Shown: piece by piece, positions 1 through 11,086 of the stretch
How positions within the stretch are numbered: the stretch's first letter is position 1
How the letters are laid out: every line of letters begins with the position of its first letter
Origin: Mesaphorura yosii
Taxonomy: Eukaryota > Arthropoda > Collembola > Poduromorpha > Tullbergiidae
Direction of reading: 5' to 3'
NCBI GenBank assembly: GCA_009869945.1
Contig: WIXG01000149.1
Coordinates: 1 to 64,000 of the forward strand
DNA length: 64,000 bases
Translations under genes and position numbers: made by a program
The notes under the pieces: model-generated
Seen by the model: only the letters and a program-made list of their open reading frames with translations
Told to the model about the DNA's origin: nothing
Databases searched by the model: none

Positions 1-70
1 GGGGGGGGGGAATCTCAAACCTTGTGCCACGAATATTTTGTGTAATTGTATTCTTTGACGTATCACGCAG

Positions 71-3000
71 GAAATTTCAAGCACCCTGAAGTTTCGATAG
101 GTAGAACCAAGATTGAGTCGGTTGAGCCCGAAAGGGAGCACCAAGGCACGGGACTTGTCGGTCCTTCTCCATCGAAAGTCAATGCGCAGTCGACAGTTAC
201 CGTTCTCCCTACCAGAAAGGAAGTCAGTAAACTTGAAGTCGTCGATGACAATATTCCTTCATGGAGACGTGGTGGTTCTCTTCGAACTCGGGCTGGAAGC
301 CGAGAAGTTCCTGCGAATGAGCAAGGTACGAGTCGGGCCAGGCCACGTATCGAGTAGGAACACACTAAAAGGAACGTTCTTGTGATAATTTGCTTATTCG
401 TTTATAGTTCAACCGGAGGAGAAGGGAACTGATCGGGTCTCTGTTCGTAGAACAAGAAGCGAAAACTCCTCCGACACGAATCTCCGTCGAGCCTACAGCT
501 TCGAGTCGGACTCAAGGTACGTTGCTGCTGTGGTCTGCCACACTGTACATGAATATTGTCATTGTGATGGATTAACAAATATCTTGACATTAATCGTAAT
601 GACGAGAATTTCGCTTGGGAATTGCGCTCCAAACTGTAGTAACTTCTGCTGTGTGTAGGTTTTACTCGAGACTAACGAGTGCACGAAACCGTATTAAAGC
701 AATTGAAGAGGCATCCGCGGCGATGAACGCTGCGGACATGTCGAGTTTAATTGCTAACTCATCTACTACCACTACTAGAAATGCTACCTCTGCCAGTGAT
801 ACAACACTAACGGCCTCGCCGTCTAACCAAAATAATACCTATTCAATAATTAGTACTGATGTTACGCTCAGGAGGTACTAAAATTTTATGATATCTTGAA
901 CGCCACTTTTGCTTGCTTTCGCCCACGTACCCTGCAAGTACTTAACGAGGATCCAGTAATTTTGGTCATAAGTAAACAAAACGAGCAGAACCTGCATGCT
1001 TTTTCCGCAATAAATGTCGGGCTTGAAGGTCGTATGTTATTCTACATCTACCCTGATTCGAACGACAAAGTTCCCAAGTCTCGTATAGAACTACTTTCTG
1101 TTCATTTCTGAGCTTAGCTTTAGTGCTCCTGCACTTAAGAGTCAGACCCAGTAAACTAACACAAAATTGCAATTACCTTCAACAGGAAAGACCCGGAGTC
1201 CTCACGTACTTCACGTCCAACCACCATTTCGACGTCTTCTCCACAGAACCGCGCTCCTGGAAGTACAAACGTTAGTCAGATCCGAAGGTCAGTGACAACA
1301 ACTTTGTTCCTTTCGTCTTCCCTCCAATCTGCGATGCGATGATTTATTTAATGGGGGAATTCTGGTGGAGATTAAGTCTAGGAAATAAATATGTATTTAA
1401 GAAGGGTCAGCAATATTTTATGACTACGCTGGCTGGCTCGAAGGCACTTGCCTCTATTTTAGGGCTCCCTCATCCCGCCATAACTGACCCTTGTAAAAAA
1501 GCATCCCTATGATTTTATTATTTTTTGCTAAATGATGTACTAATCTTGGTTGCTGGTATCTTGCTTTTTCTTCCGGGCTTTGGGCTTATGCATTCATTAC
1601 TGCGCGTGTAGCAGTCCGAGAGATGGAGAGAGTCCTAATAACTCGATGCTGGCGTCAAGTCCGAACCCAGGTGCATCTGGAGGCAATAAAGGAGGTCCAG
1701 TCACCAAGTTTAAGCAGTTCCTGATCAAGTGCGTCCTAGAATAATTTATTTGCTTTTCTGACTTTGGGTTAAGTTGCGCTGTTTTTCCTGAACTAAAAAC
1801 TCTCCCATTCTAAATGCTCGACGAAGCTTTGGAACTTCTGCTTTGATTTTGCGTTTAATCATGTTAAACGAATGTAAATGAGCCCGTTGAGCTTTGAGAA
1901 CTTCAACTTGAGATGCTGCTTTTGAGAACATGTCTTTCTGCTCTTAATTTGCATGGACGTTTTGATATGCTAAATATTGTAGCTAATTACCGATGCTGGT
2001 GTATAAATTGCTTTTTGATTGCCGACAATGCAATCTAGGACAAGCAACAAATAACCTCGTGAAACGTAAGCCTGATTATAGTAGTCGTATAAATTGTTGC
2101 TGTTTAGTGAACCAGATTGCTATAGCTTAATTTTTTGCCCTTTTCTTTTATACCTGATTTAGCGAGTAGATCGCGTAGTAAGAGAATTACGATTGAGTGT
2201 GTGAGCCTCTGAGCTTGGAGATCAGTTTCCAAGTATTTTTGAAAAAGGCGTAGTTTATTCAGTTATTCAGGAAAATATTGAATTTTCAAAGCTGAAGTGT
2301 GTTACACCAAATAGTCAGATGAAGCACATTTCTAAATATGCATGCATTGTTAAATCTAGGTCATTCGTTCCACCGACAAGAGACGAGGAGTCAGAAACTC
2401 AGCGCAAGGCACATGCAAAACGGGTTCGAGAAACTAGACGATCCACACAAGGAGTCACTTTGGAGGAACTCAAGTAAGGATCAAGGATATAAAGTGGCAT
2501 TAAATTAAGTGAATCTGGACAATTAACTTAAGCATACTTGTCGCACGCAGATCTGCTGAGCAGTATGTCAAGGCACAACAGGAACCACCGACTTCTAGTG
2601 CCCAAGTACCTTTGAATTTCAAAATTTAGTGCGTTAGTGCATTCTCATCAGACGCATTGATCAACATTTGTTGCATTTTCTCTTAGACATCGATGCCGTC
2701 GACTGCCACTGCGTCCGGTCACGTTTCATCAGCACCCATGGGCCCGTCGAAGGAGGAAGGGTCAATGGAGCGACGACCCTCGTGGAGACTCCGTGTGGAT
2801 GACTCGGATCGCAGCAAGTTCTCGCTTGAGGATACGCGAAGTGAGAAGCAGAACCGTCAACTGTTGAATCCTACGAAAGAAGAAGTCACCGCTCCGCGGA
2901 GTCCGTCCTCCAGACCCAAGCTATTGAGAGACGCAGACTTACCTCCTGGAAAACCACCTCTCCCTCCAGATGAGGCAGAGAAAGAAAAACTTCCAGCTGA

Positions 3001-6000
3001 AGAGGAGAAGGATAAGGATTCGAAACAGGGCGGAGCACAAGGCGCCATTTCTCGGAAGAAACACAAGCAAAAGCGCAGATCAACCGGTGTTGTGCAGTAC
3101 AGCGCCGATGTAAGTGCCCTCTCTTCGCCTTCTCGTTTGTCGTGTTCTGTTTTTGAAATCCCGAGCTCTCCTGTGAACTCATCCCTACTGAGCGTTTTGT
3201 CATTCCAGGATTCTGAAGGACGTGATAATGTTCCCAGTGATTCAGAGGTAAATTCCTATCTTGCCAAATTGGCCTTTCTCAGTTCCTTGCTTCTTCTCTC
3301 CCTGTATGTTAACTATATGTTGTAATGAGATTTATGAGTTGCTAATGCTATTAAGTGCTATATGGAATATAATTATAAAGTGCTTGATTAAACTGTACTA
3401 AATGCTTGAAGCTTGACATTATTGGTTGGTGGTGTACGCTTTCTTTACTTCACGCCTCAAAATAACAGTTAGCATTTAGAATTTAGCATTTAATTATGGT
3501 GCATAGTAGAGCTTCCGAATGCAAATGTTCTCATCATAAGTCTTCTCTCATTGCCATTGGCTTGACACAAGTGATGACAGGTTTCGTAGATTTTGTCTGC
3601 AGATGAGAGCATAATTTTGTAATGCACGTCACGGGTGGTTTACGATCATTCATTTAGAGCCCCGACTGTCTCCTCCTCGGTTCGGTTCGGCGTTCAGGTT
3701 CGGGCCTTCTGCAGCAACCAACGTCATTGTCTAGCCTTCAAGTTGTCATCTTTCTCCATCTGTGCTGCAGGAGAAACAGGAGCGGGCAAATTTATGCCCT
3801 TCTTGTGTTTTATTTCTGTGCAGAAAATGTTTTCGGAGCAGACCTTGTTCTATTATTGGGATGTAAAACATGTTTAATGAATTTTGTTTATAATGAAAAC
3901 GGACGGATTCAGAGAAGTAATCTCCTCTCTAGTCTTTCTTCTTCTCCGTCTTTGCCCTGCTCTGGCTGCCACTTCCACATTGTTCATAAACCACGCAAGA
4001 TGAGATCCATATGATTTGGTTTCGGTGTGATTCATGAAGAGAAACACATTTCTGCTTCTCTACACAGTGCAGCATCTTTTATTATTTTTAGAGGACCAGG
4101 TTTCGCCTGGTTTCCTAGAGCGTGCAGCAAATACTCGCTGGTTCACTGGTCTTGCAGTTGCAAAGCAATCGTCATCCCGTCCCATGCAGTAGACGACGGC
4201 GGTGACGGTATCAAACATGGTCCGCGAATCCGCGCAGTCTCATAAATTTCTGGCTGCTGTAAACAGATAAGATGAATGGTTCCTCAGCTGCTCTTATTTC
4301 CAATGTCGCTGGAGAGATCGCTTAAGATCTAGGCCAGATATTGTTTCGGATAGGATGAGTGTGTTGCTGCATGAGATCACTCAGATTTGTCGCAAACTCT
4401 GCCCTGAGTAGAAAGTAGGTCCGTCCTACCTCCACAGCAATTACCGTGACCAGGTAGCTGAGCTGATAGCGCATGAAATGAACGGCTCACGAGCTCTCGA
4501 GTTCTCGTCATCTGATGTCGAACAATGCCTATAGTCAAGGCGTAAGATTCTGTAATTATATGGAGCTGTGCTGCTGCGCTGCGGGTGTGGGTATATTCGG
4601 TAGATTTGGCTTGGCTTGCCACATTTGTGCACGAAATGTTTTTTGGCATTGAAGTTTGCAGCTCTCAGCTTCCTTTTGTTTGGATTTTAAGACAGCCAGA
4701 ATATCATGCATGCTCCCTCGTCTGCCTACATGATTTCACTCATTTCACGTTTTCTTAGTTTAGCTTGGCTCCCCTATTACTGGTATTACCGACTTTCTGG
4801 CGGAATGAATCTTCGTTATTATATCATATCACTTGAGGCTTGAAATATCGAAATACAAGTCGCCTAGTCGCGGTCGCCTTCTTGCAAGTCGGGTTCGAGT
4901 GTTCGTTCGAGTTCGACGTCATTTCTTTCAGGGTTTTGCGTGTTCGACGTTAACTTGTCAAACACGGATCAGTCAGTCATGTGCACGCTGTCGAAACAAC
5001 CGTGCTATGAGTGTGAATCTGTGAGTTAGTTATTGTGACAGTGACAGGATTGTGTGACAAGTGGAATTGTTATTGCTGGATCTGGCTCCGATGGCTGCTG
5101 TGATCAAAGACCGAAATAGTAAGGTCAAATTTAGACCAGTACGGGAACCCTTTCATGTGCGTGTGCGGAATGCATGGAAGCGAATGCAACGAGCCTCCGG
5201 TGATGTTGTGATTCTGATACTGAAGTGCATCGGACCGGTTTGACTGACTGCCTTGGTGTCCTGTGATTGTGAGGGTCAGTGAAGGAACATGTCGTATTAT
5301 TCTGGTGGTCGGTCGTGGTACATGGGCCCGTCGACGTCCATGAGTGATCGACGGGGCTCTTCCGGAAGGGGGCAGAGTAACTATCCGAGCCTCTACAGTT
5401 ACGATTGGCCCAGTCCTAAGTCCTCTTCCTCAAAGCCCTCGTCCTCTGCCCCAATGCACTACTACAATACGTACTCGCTGCCACGTTCCTACAACAAGTC
5501 CTCCTCCTCCAGCTCCAAGCCTAAGCATTACTATGCAGGCTCGTCTTCAGCCAAATCGACCGGTGGGTACTTGTTAGGCCACTACACACTCGCTCCGGTC
5601 GGGTATCCTTCTTCTAACCCGACGCTAGCCAAATATCAGCAACTGTCCTCTAATCTCGCAGCCTCGTACAACAATTCGCCGATTTACAACAGTAACAGCG
5701 GTTCAGGCACTCTAAACAAAAGCGTACAGAATTCCAATGCTGTTGCCTCCTCCTATCAGGCTGATAAAACGAAGGCGGTGGGGGTTCAGTCTCCTGCTCG
5801 GCGTGCTCCGTCTCCAGAGTATATTCAGAAGGAGCAGCGAAAGCAGCAAAACTTGGCTCGCACCATGACAAACATTGATCAAGGAAAGGCTGTGTTTAAG
5901 ATTCCAGTAGCAAATTCTGGGAACTCAAGTTCCAGGCACTGCGCAGGGCCTGAGCAGAAAAGTCGCCTATCCTTGAAGAAGCGACTTTCGTCGAGTCTGA

Positions 6001-7119
6001 GTTCCTTGGTGACTTCCATCAGTGGCTCTCTCACGAATTTGGCATTGTCTCCTATCTCGAAGCCATCTTCCGTTGAGTATTATGATAGCGGCAGTGAAGA
6101 TGAGGAATGCTATTTCGATGATTACTCAGATAGTGTAAGAAAAACTGAACATTTCCCCGTGAAATGCTTCCACTGTCTCACTGCGCTGAATTGGCTGTTT
6201 GCTCATAAGAAAATAAATAACATTTTATTTTTTATGTGCTTTCCCCTTGCTTTGCGAAGTCTTGCTCGTAGAATCCAAAAATCACGCCTTACTAGCCTTA
6301 CGAGTTTCTAATTTTAGTCAAATTTTGTTATGTATGAATCCAGGTTGGATCGAGACGGAGTAGTGCAGCATCGAGCGATGTGGAGCATGGACCTGATTCT
6401 AAAAGTGAAAATGGTCTCGTTACTCGAGTCAACTATCGAAAGGTAATAACAACACGAGAAAATAAAAAGTGCGCGTGCTGAACAAATGGTCGTATAAACA
6501 GTACACAGCGAGCGCACAATTTTATTTCTAATTTTTCTAAACCTTTCCTGCTGCTGCACAAACGTATAATTTGTCTTACTTTTTATCTCGCCAGCTTTAT
6601 GAGGAGACTCTGAAGGAGAATCAGCTTCTGAAATCTCGCTTGAATGCAATGGAAGAGCAAATTTCTGATCTGAGAATCAAACTAGAGAGATCTACACTTG
6701 TGAGTCATTCACACTAATGCATACCAATCAGCCAACACTACCGAAATGAAGTCGCAAGGCACTCGACTAACTTTTTTCTTTTTCTTTTCCGTTTCGCAGA
6801 CGCAGCGCATCAATCCTGACGACACGGACAGACGTGAGAAACGAGCACTGGAACGAAAACTATCGGAGATGGAAGAAGAGCTCAAGGTATTCCCAATTTA
6901 TTTTGGTTGTATAAAGATGCAAACAATTACAAATGAAGTTCAAGTGGCAGTCTCCTCATTCCTATCTCTCTTTCCCAAATAAAGCTAATGCAAAAGTTGA
7001 AGATGGAGAGCGAGAAATTGAAAGCCGAAAATAGAGCGTTGACGCGAGTCGTTGCCAAACTGAGCGGCGGCTCTTCTTCCACCAGTAAAAGCACAACATC
7101 TCTAAACAGTCCTCACTGA
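71..7119 (+). CDS. PPP1R12: Myosin phosphatase targeting subunit, C-terminal part (MYPT/PPP1R12 family; fly Mbs)
   Basis: Regulatory subunit that directs protein phosphatase 1 to myosin light chain in actomyosin structures. The ankyrin/PP1-binding N-terminus lies left of the window. Phase-consistent exons: 71-325, 408-516, 659-874, 1186-1287, 1615-1728, 2360-2473, 2551-2605, 2687-3109, 3209-3247, 6344-6442, 6595-6699, 6800-6886, 6985-7119; these give 616 residues. Seen landmarks: IPSWRRGG (about 268-290); the Thr696-type ROCK site RRSTQGVT at 2436-2459, preceded by PTRDEESETQRKA; the Thr853-type site KRRSTGV at 3071-3091; and a C-terminal coiled coil (KENQLLKSRL, RALERKLSEMEEEL, ENRALTRVVAKLS). 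The order matches vertebrate MYPT1. In that family ROCK phosphorylation of these threonines inhibits the phosphatase, and the zipper tail binds cGMP-dependent kinase; conservation of both here is inferred from sequence. Exon 1615-1728 is the least certain splice call (donor GTGCGT). Confidence 0.9.
3248..5090 (+). other. Long MYPT intron, proximal part
   Basis: Noncoding as far as I can read. It is far longer than the 60-100 bp introns nearby (3248-6343 in full isoforms) and holds the alternative first exon in its right half. Short open frames on both strands here lack family resemblance and fitting splice sites. The stretch just before 5090 probably contains the promoter of the short isoform; I see no clear TATA box. 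Confidence 0.5.
5091..5243 (+). promoter_or_regulatory. Upstream ORF before the short-MYPT start
   Basis: A 50-codon frame starts at ATG 5091 (MAAVIKDRNSKVKFRPVREP...) and stops at 5243, 45 bp before the ATG at 5289. If the 5'UTR of the short isoform is unspliced, ribosomes would meet this frame first, so it could limit translation of the 282-residue exon. The peptide is strongly basic in its middle with a hydrophobic end (VVILILKCIG). I know no relative. It may be chance. Confidence 0.3.
5289..6134 (+). CDS. Alternative first coding exon of a short MYPT isoform
   Basis: An ATG at 5289 opens a 282-codon Ser/Tyr-rich frame that meets a donor (GTAAGA) at 6135 in phase 0, exactly the phase needed to join exon 6344-6442 of MYPT. 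No good acceptor lies just before 5289, and several stops precede it, so it reads as a first exon with its own 5'UTR and promoter inside the long MYPT intron (3248-6343). The protein would be 282 unique residues plus the C-terminal coiled coil (423 or 407 residues in all, depending on the last exon), lacking ankyrin repeats and both ROCK sites. It contains serine runs, a basic RLSLKKRLSSSLSSL patch and an acidic end (DSGSEDEECYFDDYSDS). I recognise no domain. It could instead be partly used as an internal exon through a cryptic acceptor such as that near 5818. Confidence 0.7.
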
Positions 7120-7593
7120 GGGCGATCAAACTTCACTCCAGAATAGCGTAACCGGAATGACATGAAAAAGTTTGAGTATGTTTTGTGTTTGCTTGAGTGA
7201 AATGTCGCGAAACCTGTAAACTGCTTAGTTTTGAAATTACGAAGTGCGCAGAGATTAATCGATTAATGATGCAGAGTTGGCAGACGCTTACCGTGTTTTC
7301 CCGAAAGAAAACTTTGCCTTCTTGCTGCTAGCATAGACTTGGCTTTTATACTTGATGTTTTGAACTTAAATACAAATCCATCAAATCAAACATGATACTA
7401 GTTTTTTGTGATCCGAGTGAAATAACCCACAAAAGCCACGTCATGAGAAAAAACCTCCACTCGTGTTCGTATTAACATGAACGATTGCATTCCTTTTATT
7501 GTGTGACGACTCAGATATTGCAATTTGCCGAATTTTCAATTCTGCCGCCTGCACACAAACCCCACATTTCTAATTGCACTTTGTTTGTTTCAG

Positions 7594-7680
7594 GAATCTC
7601 GCCATTTGAAATCCGAAAATCAAAAGTTGAGGGATGAAAATGGTGCCTTAATTCGAGTCATTAGTAAACTTTCCAAGTGA
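7594..7680 (+). CDS. PPP1R12: Alternative last exon of MYPT (second leucine-zipper tail)
   Basis: A strong acceptor (tttgtttcag) ends at 7593. The exon reads in phase 0 for 28 residues and a TGA: ESRHLKSENQKLRDEN then GALIRVISKLSK. This is almost the exact end of vertebrate MYPT1 (remembered as ...KDENGALIRVISKLSK). It can replace exon 6985-7119, which ends in a related heptad stretch, because both follow the exon ending at 6886 in phase 0. The resulting tail would give 600 window-encoded residues instead of 616. Vertebrates switch zipper-plus and zipper-minus tails by splicing; here both tails look zipper-like, so the consequence may be a choice of partner rather than loss of the zipper. Confidence 0.85.
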   Translation, partial: ESRHLKSENQKLRDENGALIRVISKLSK

Positions 7681-8891
7681 AGTAAGGCTTAGGCTTTTCT
7701 GACATGCACATGAACACAATTTCCTACCATAATCTCTTAAACTTAAAAAAAAAGTACATAAATTTCAAGTTTACTTAAATCAAACAAGTCTATAATGGAA
7801 CAAGAATGAAGCATGTGCCTTAAACGTGTTCGAATACCCGTTCCGTCTGAAGAAGAGTATGCAACGTGCGATACTGCGCATTCTTCTGCCAAACCACGCC
7901 ACAAAGACAGTAAATTCAGTGTTATTCGGTTCACGTTTGTCAGATCACCACAACTCGTCCTAAATCTCTTTTTCGTTAATATTACTCTAGCCAGGAGTCA
8001 TCTAAGACGAAATGTTACGAACAAAATCCTGTCGGGCAGTATTGTAAGAACTCATACCTTTAAGTATGTAACAAACCTAACTGATAACCGATTCAGCCCT
8101 GGCGAATCATGGAAAATGAACCACTGTTAGTTAGGCGATAAGAGTAGCTTCGAACGGTGTGGATTTCGCCTTCTCGTTCTCTTGTGAGTGGTCAATGTCA
8201 TTATCTGTGTAATTATCCTAATTTGTGGCTCTTCAGTCTTTCAACGTGCAAACTAGTTGTGTTGTAGTGCGTAATTCTAAGAATGAGCACGCCAGATTTG
8301 AGGTGTAAACTTAACTCTACGTAGAACGACTAACAAACCATTACCGCCTACACTTAAGCCTTTTTTATTTTTGACATAGGATTTTAGTAGTACGATTTCG
8401 AAAGACTCATGCGAATTTGTCATTACCGTCTAACTTTGATCTTGTTTTAGTACGACCTCTCGTTGGTAGAAACACGTAATCTCCTTTTCGTTCGGTTTGT
8501 TGACCTAAGTGTCGGGAAAGTATTCTCGTTGACCATGATAGCATGTTCCGAATCTTCTCCCTGCTTTCGATCAATTCGATGTGCGGCCATCCCGTATTCA
8601 GCAAGTCACGACATCTAAGCCACAAGCACGAAATTTGACCTCTCACCCTAAGATTTAATAATGCAGTTTCGAAATTGCCTGTATAGAGAGTATATTTTTG
8701 TGTTCGACTGTGCCTCCATTGCTTGTAGTGCGTATAATTCGTCGATTGCGGTTACGTAGGCTAATTCTTTAGGAAAAAAGAAAAATCTCACAAGTTCTTA
8801 AGAAATATACAAAAGGCTGGTTAAAGTCCCAGAACAAGTCACTACTTTCGTAAAGTTTTAATTAAAAGTGCATGTTTATCGTAAACCATAT

Positions 8892-8897
8892 AATAAA
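8892..8897 (+). terminator. Candidate poly(A) signal of MYPT
   Basis: AATAAA on the + strand about 1.2 kb after the distal MYPT stop codon, in AT-rich DNA. It faces the - strand AATAAA at 8938-8943. Confidence 0.45.
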
Positions 8898-8937
8898 ACA
8901 AACTGAAATTGAAGTTCTGCTCGTCGGGTTCTATCAT

Positions 8938-8943
8938 TTATTA
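8938..8943 (-). terminator. Candidate poly(A) signal of Rab21
   Basis: AATAAA read on the - strand, about 650 bp after the Rab21 stop. Another - strand AATAAA lies at 9023-9028 and could be used instead. Confidence 0.4.
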
Positions 8944-9587
8944 TCTCTGGCATCTGCATTTTGCATAAATGTGGATTAAATGATTTTACTTTACTACCTC
9001 AAAATTCTATAACTGCATGGCTTTTATTTCACGACTCTCGTAAGATGAAATAAATCCAGAATTAATGTACAAAATGACATACCCATCACATTTGGCTTGG
9101 CTTTTCCTCTTTCAATTGTTTTAATAAATCTTTCATCACATATTTCAATTAATTTGTATTACCGACTCCCCCACCCCAGCTCAATTAAAGCGAGAATTAT
9201 AGGAATTATTTTCAGAAGAGACTAGTAACATGCCAATTCTTCAGAAGCATAGCGCAAACGATACTTTGTATTAAGAGAAAACATCGACTACCGAAATTAG
9301 TACGCGAAAATTAACAATTGATAGCTATAGTAAGTACGTACAAGAGAAGACAGGCCTAAGAAGCAATCGCTGGTATCACGAGCCTCGGTCTAGTTTTCAG
9401 CAAGGTTAGTATGCATCCATAAACATCAAGAATAGCATAGGCCAAGTGGAATTAAATATTAATAAGTTAAGAAATTGGTAAAATCAAACTTCGTATTAAG
9501 GAGAGCAGTAAATTAGGGTAAGAAAATAAATAAGAATGCAAAAAGTAATTAATGCTGATAAGTAGCTTCAATTGAAGTAGCTTAAAT

Positions 9588-10584
9588 TCAACCACAGCAG
9601 CCGGACCTCGCTGGAGCAGCCTCTTGGTCTTGGTCTACGACATGTACCCCCCGCCTTTGAGCTGAAGGTTTGTCGTGGGATTGATTGTCGACAGCAGCGA
9701 GCATCCTTTCACTCAGATCGAGAAACATTTCCTCAATATTCTGGTTTAGTTTGGCCGAAGTGTGAAAGTGTTTGGCATTGACTGAAGCCGCGTATCTTTA
9801 CATAAAAAGATTCCGTGTGCATTTTGTACGCTTGACACCTCACAAATTAAGTAGCTTACTGTTCAGCTTCTTCACCACTCACAGTCCTATCTTTAGCTAG
9901 ATCAGTCTTGTTACCGGCAATTGACAGGCAAATATCATTGCCGAGCATCTTTTTCAGCTCCTTGACCCAATTCTTAACCTGTTCATAAAGAATATAAGAG
10001 TGTTAAAGCCCCTCCGGAAACAGAAGCTTCATGATAGAATACACAAAATGAATTAAAATACCTTCTGAAAAGAGTCTTGGTCTGTTATGTCGTAGACTAA
10101 AATGGCTCCATTGGCATCTCTGTAGTAAATTGGTCCCAGCGAGTGAAATCTAAAGTATAAATCACTTTACGATTAGCTCCTAATGAAAAGGAAGCCCTTA
10201 TGATTTAAACTTCACCTTTCCTGTCCTGCCGTATCCCAAATTGCAAGCTGAATCCGTCTTCCGGATAAGTTAATTTTCTTCTGAAGGAATGACGCCTGAA
10301 GATATAAAGTGCTAATTAACGCAAACATGCAAGCTTAATGTAATAATACAAACCAAAACTGATGGGTTCCCCATATATACCTGTAGTGTTGAGACATGGG
10401 TGTCATTGAACTTATCTTCGACGTAGCGCAAAACTAATGAAGTTTTTCCTACACAACCCTCGCCAAGCAGGACGATTTCTGCAATCGAACGCAACCACAA
10501 TTAATGCACATTAGCATGCGAAGAACGAGTCGAAGATGGATGAAAGTGCAAATTAAACTTACTAAAAAGATGTGAATTGGACAT
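9588..10584 (-). CDS. Rab21: Small GTPase Rab21
   Basis: Endosomal Rab GTPase linked in other animals to early endosome traffic and integrin recycling. Exons in transcript order: 10584-10563, 10478-10381, 10295-10216, 10149-10062, 9978-9860, 9795-9588; they join in frame to 204 residues. Seen motifs: start MSNSHLFKIVLL; P-loop GEGCVGKTS, the unusual form typical of Rab21; switch [22 protein letters not shown]4 box GNKTDL; G5 HTSAK; a variable tail with QRRGVHVVD and prenylation cysteines in the ending SGCCG. The distinct P-loop and [11 protein letters not shown] make Rab21 much more likely than Rab5 or Rab22. The start is the only ATG that gives the normal Rab N-terminus; it is followed by a tiny 22 bp coding exon. 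The gene is convergent with MYPT and lies downstream of UTP20 on the same strand with separate UTRs. Confidence 0.95.
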
Positions 10585-10646
10585 GATCGATTTCCAGCAC
10601 TTAAAATTCAACAATCACGACGACTTAAATAGGATACAAAACTTAT

Positions 10647-10658
10647 GGGGGGGGGGGG
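10647..10658. repeat. Homopolymer of 12 G
   Basis: Twelve G in a row about 65 bp upstream of the Rab21 start codon, so it is C-rich on the transcribed strand and lies in the Rab21 5'UTR or core promoter. The window itself also begins with ten G. Confidence 0.9.
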
Positions 10659-11000
10659 CACGCAAACTATTTACGTAGTTTATTAATTGTACGCAGAAAA
10701 TAATTTAATGACTCTGTACGCACCAATGCCGAAGGTTACATAACGCTACACTTTCAAACGTTATGAAAATCAAAATGAATCATAGAATCATCTGTTCAGC
10801 ACGAATATTTACTTGTGGACAGCAAAAACTCAACTGCAGTCGGTTCTTCACTAGAACCGCTAGTCACATGTCTTGCATCCACCCGCAAGCCACTTCAGTA
10901 CGTCATAGCAAAACAAAGGCCAGCACAACGACTTTTGTAGGATCAAGCGTTCCCGAGTTAAAATATTTCACTGAGATCAGATTTAGTGGGTTTTCACGAT
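10659..11000. other. Rab21 upstream region / UTP20 downstream spacer
   Basis: About 500 bp separate the UTP20 stop (11087) from the Rab21 start (10584). With UTP20's poly(A) signal near 11001, the Rab21 promoter should lie in this interval. I find no coding exon; the + strand frame at 10763-11020 has no recognisable features. Confidence 0.5.
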
Positions 11001-11006
11001 TTTATT
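11001..11006 (-). terminator. Poly(A) signal of UTP20
   Basis: AATAAA on the - strand, 80 bp after the UTP20 stop codon, giving a very short 3'UTR. Confidence 0.6.
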
Positions 11007-11086
11007 TATCCGAAAAGTAACAAAATATATAAAGTGTAAAGTATAAAGCTGTATGAAGTTTACATGAGTAATATTTGAACCTTAAC

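Larger units (their letters stand above)
7681..9587. other. Tail-to-tail 3'UTRs of MYPT (+) and Rab21 (-)
   Basis: No coding region is supported. The left part is probably the MYPT 3'UTR and the right part the Rab21 3'UTR, meeting near 8.9 kb where opposing poly(A) hexamers lie. Short open frames (for example 7813-8130 and 8407-8646) show no recognisable protein features. Confidence 0.5.

Noticed and set aside
4860-4920. tRNA B-box-like GGTTCGAGT near 4891
   Set aside because: No matching A box or cloverleaf could be built around it.
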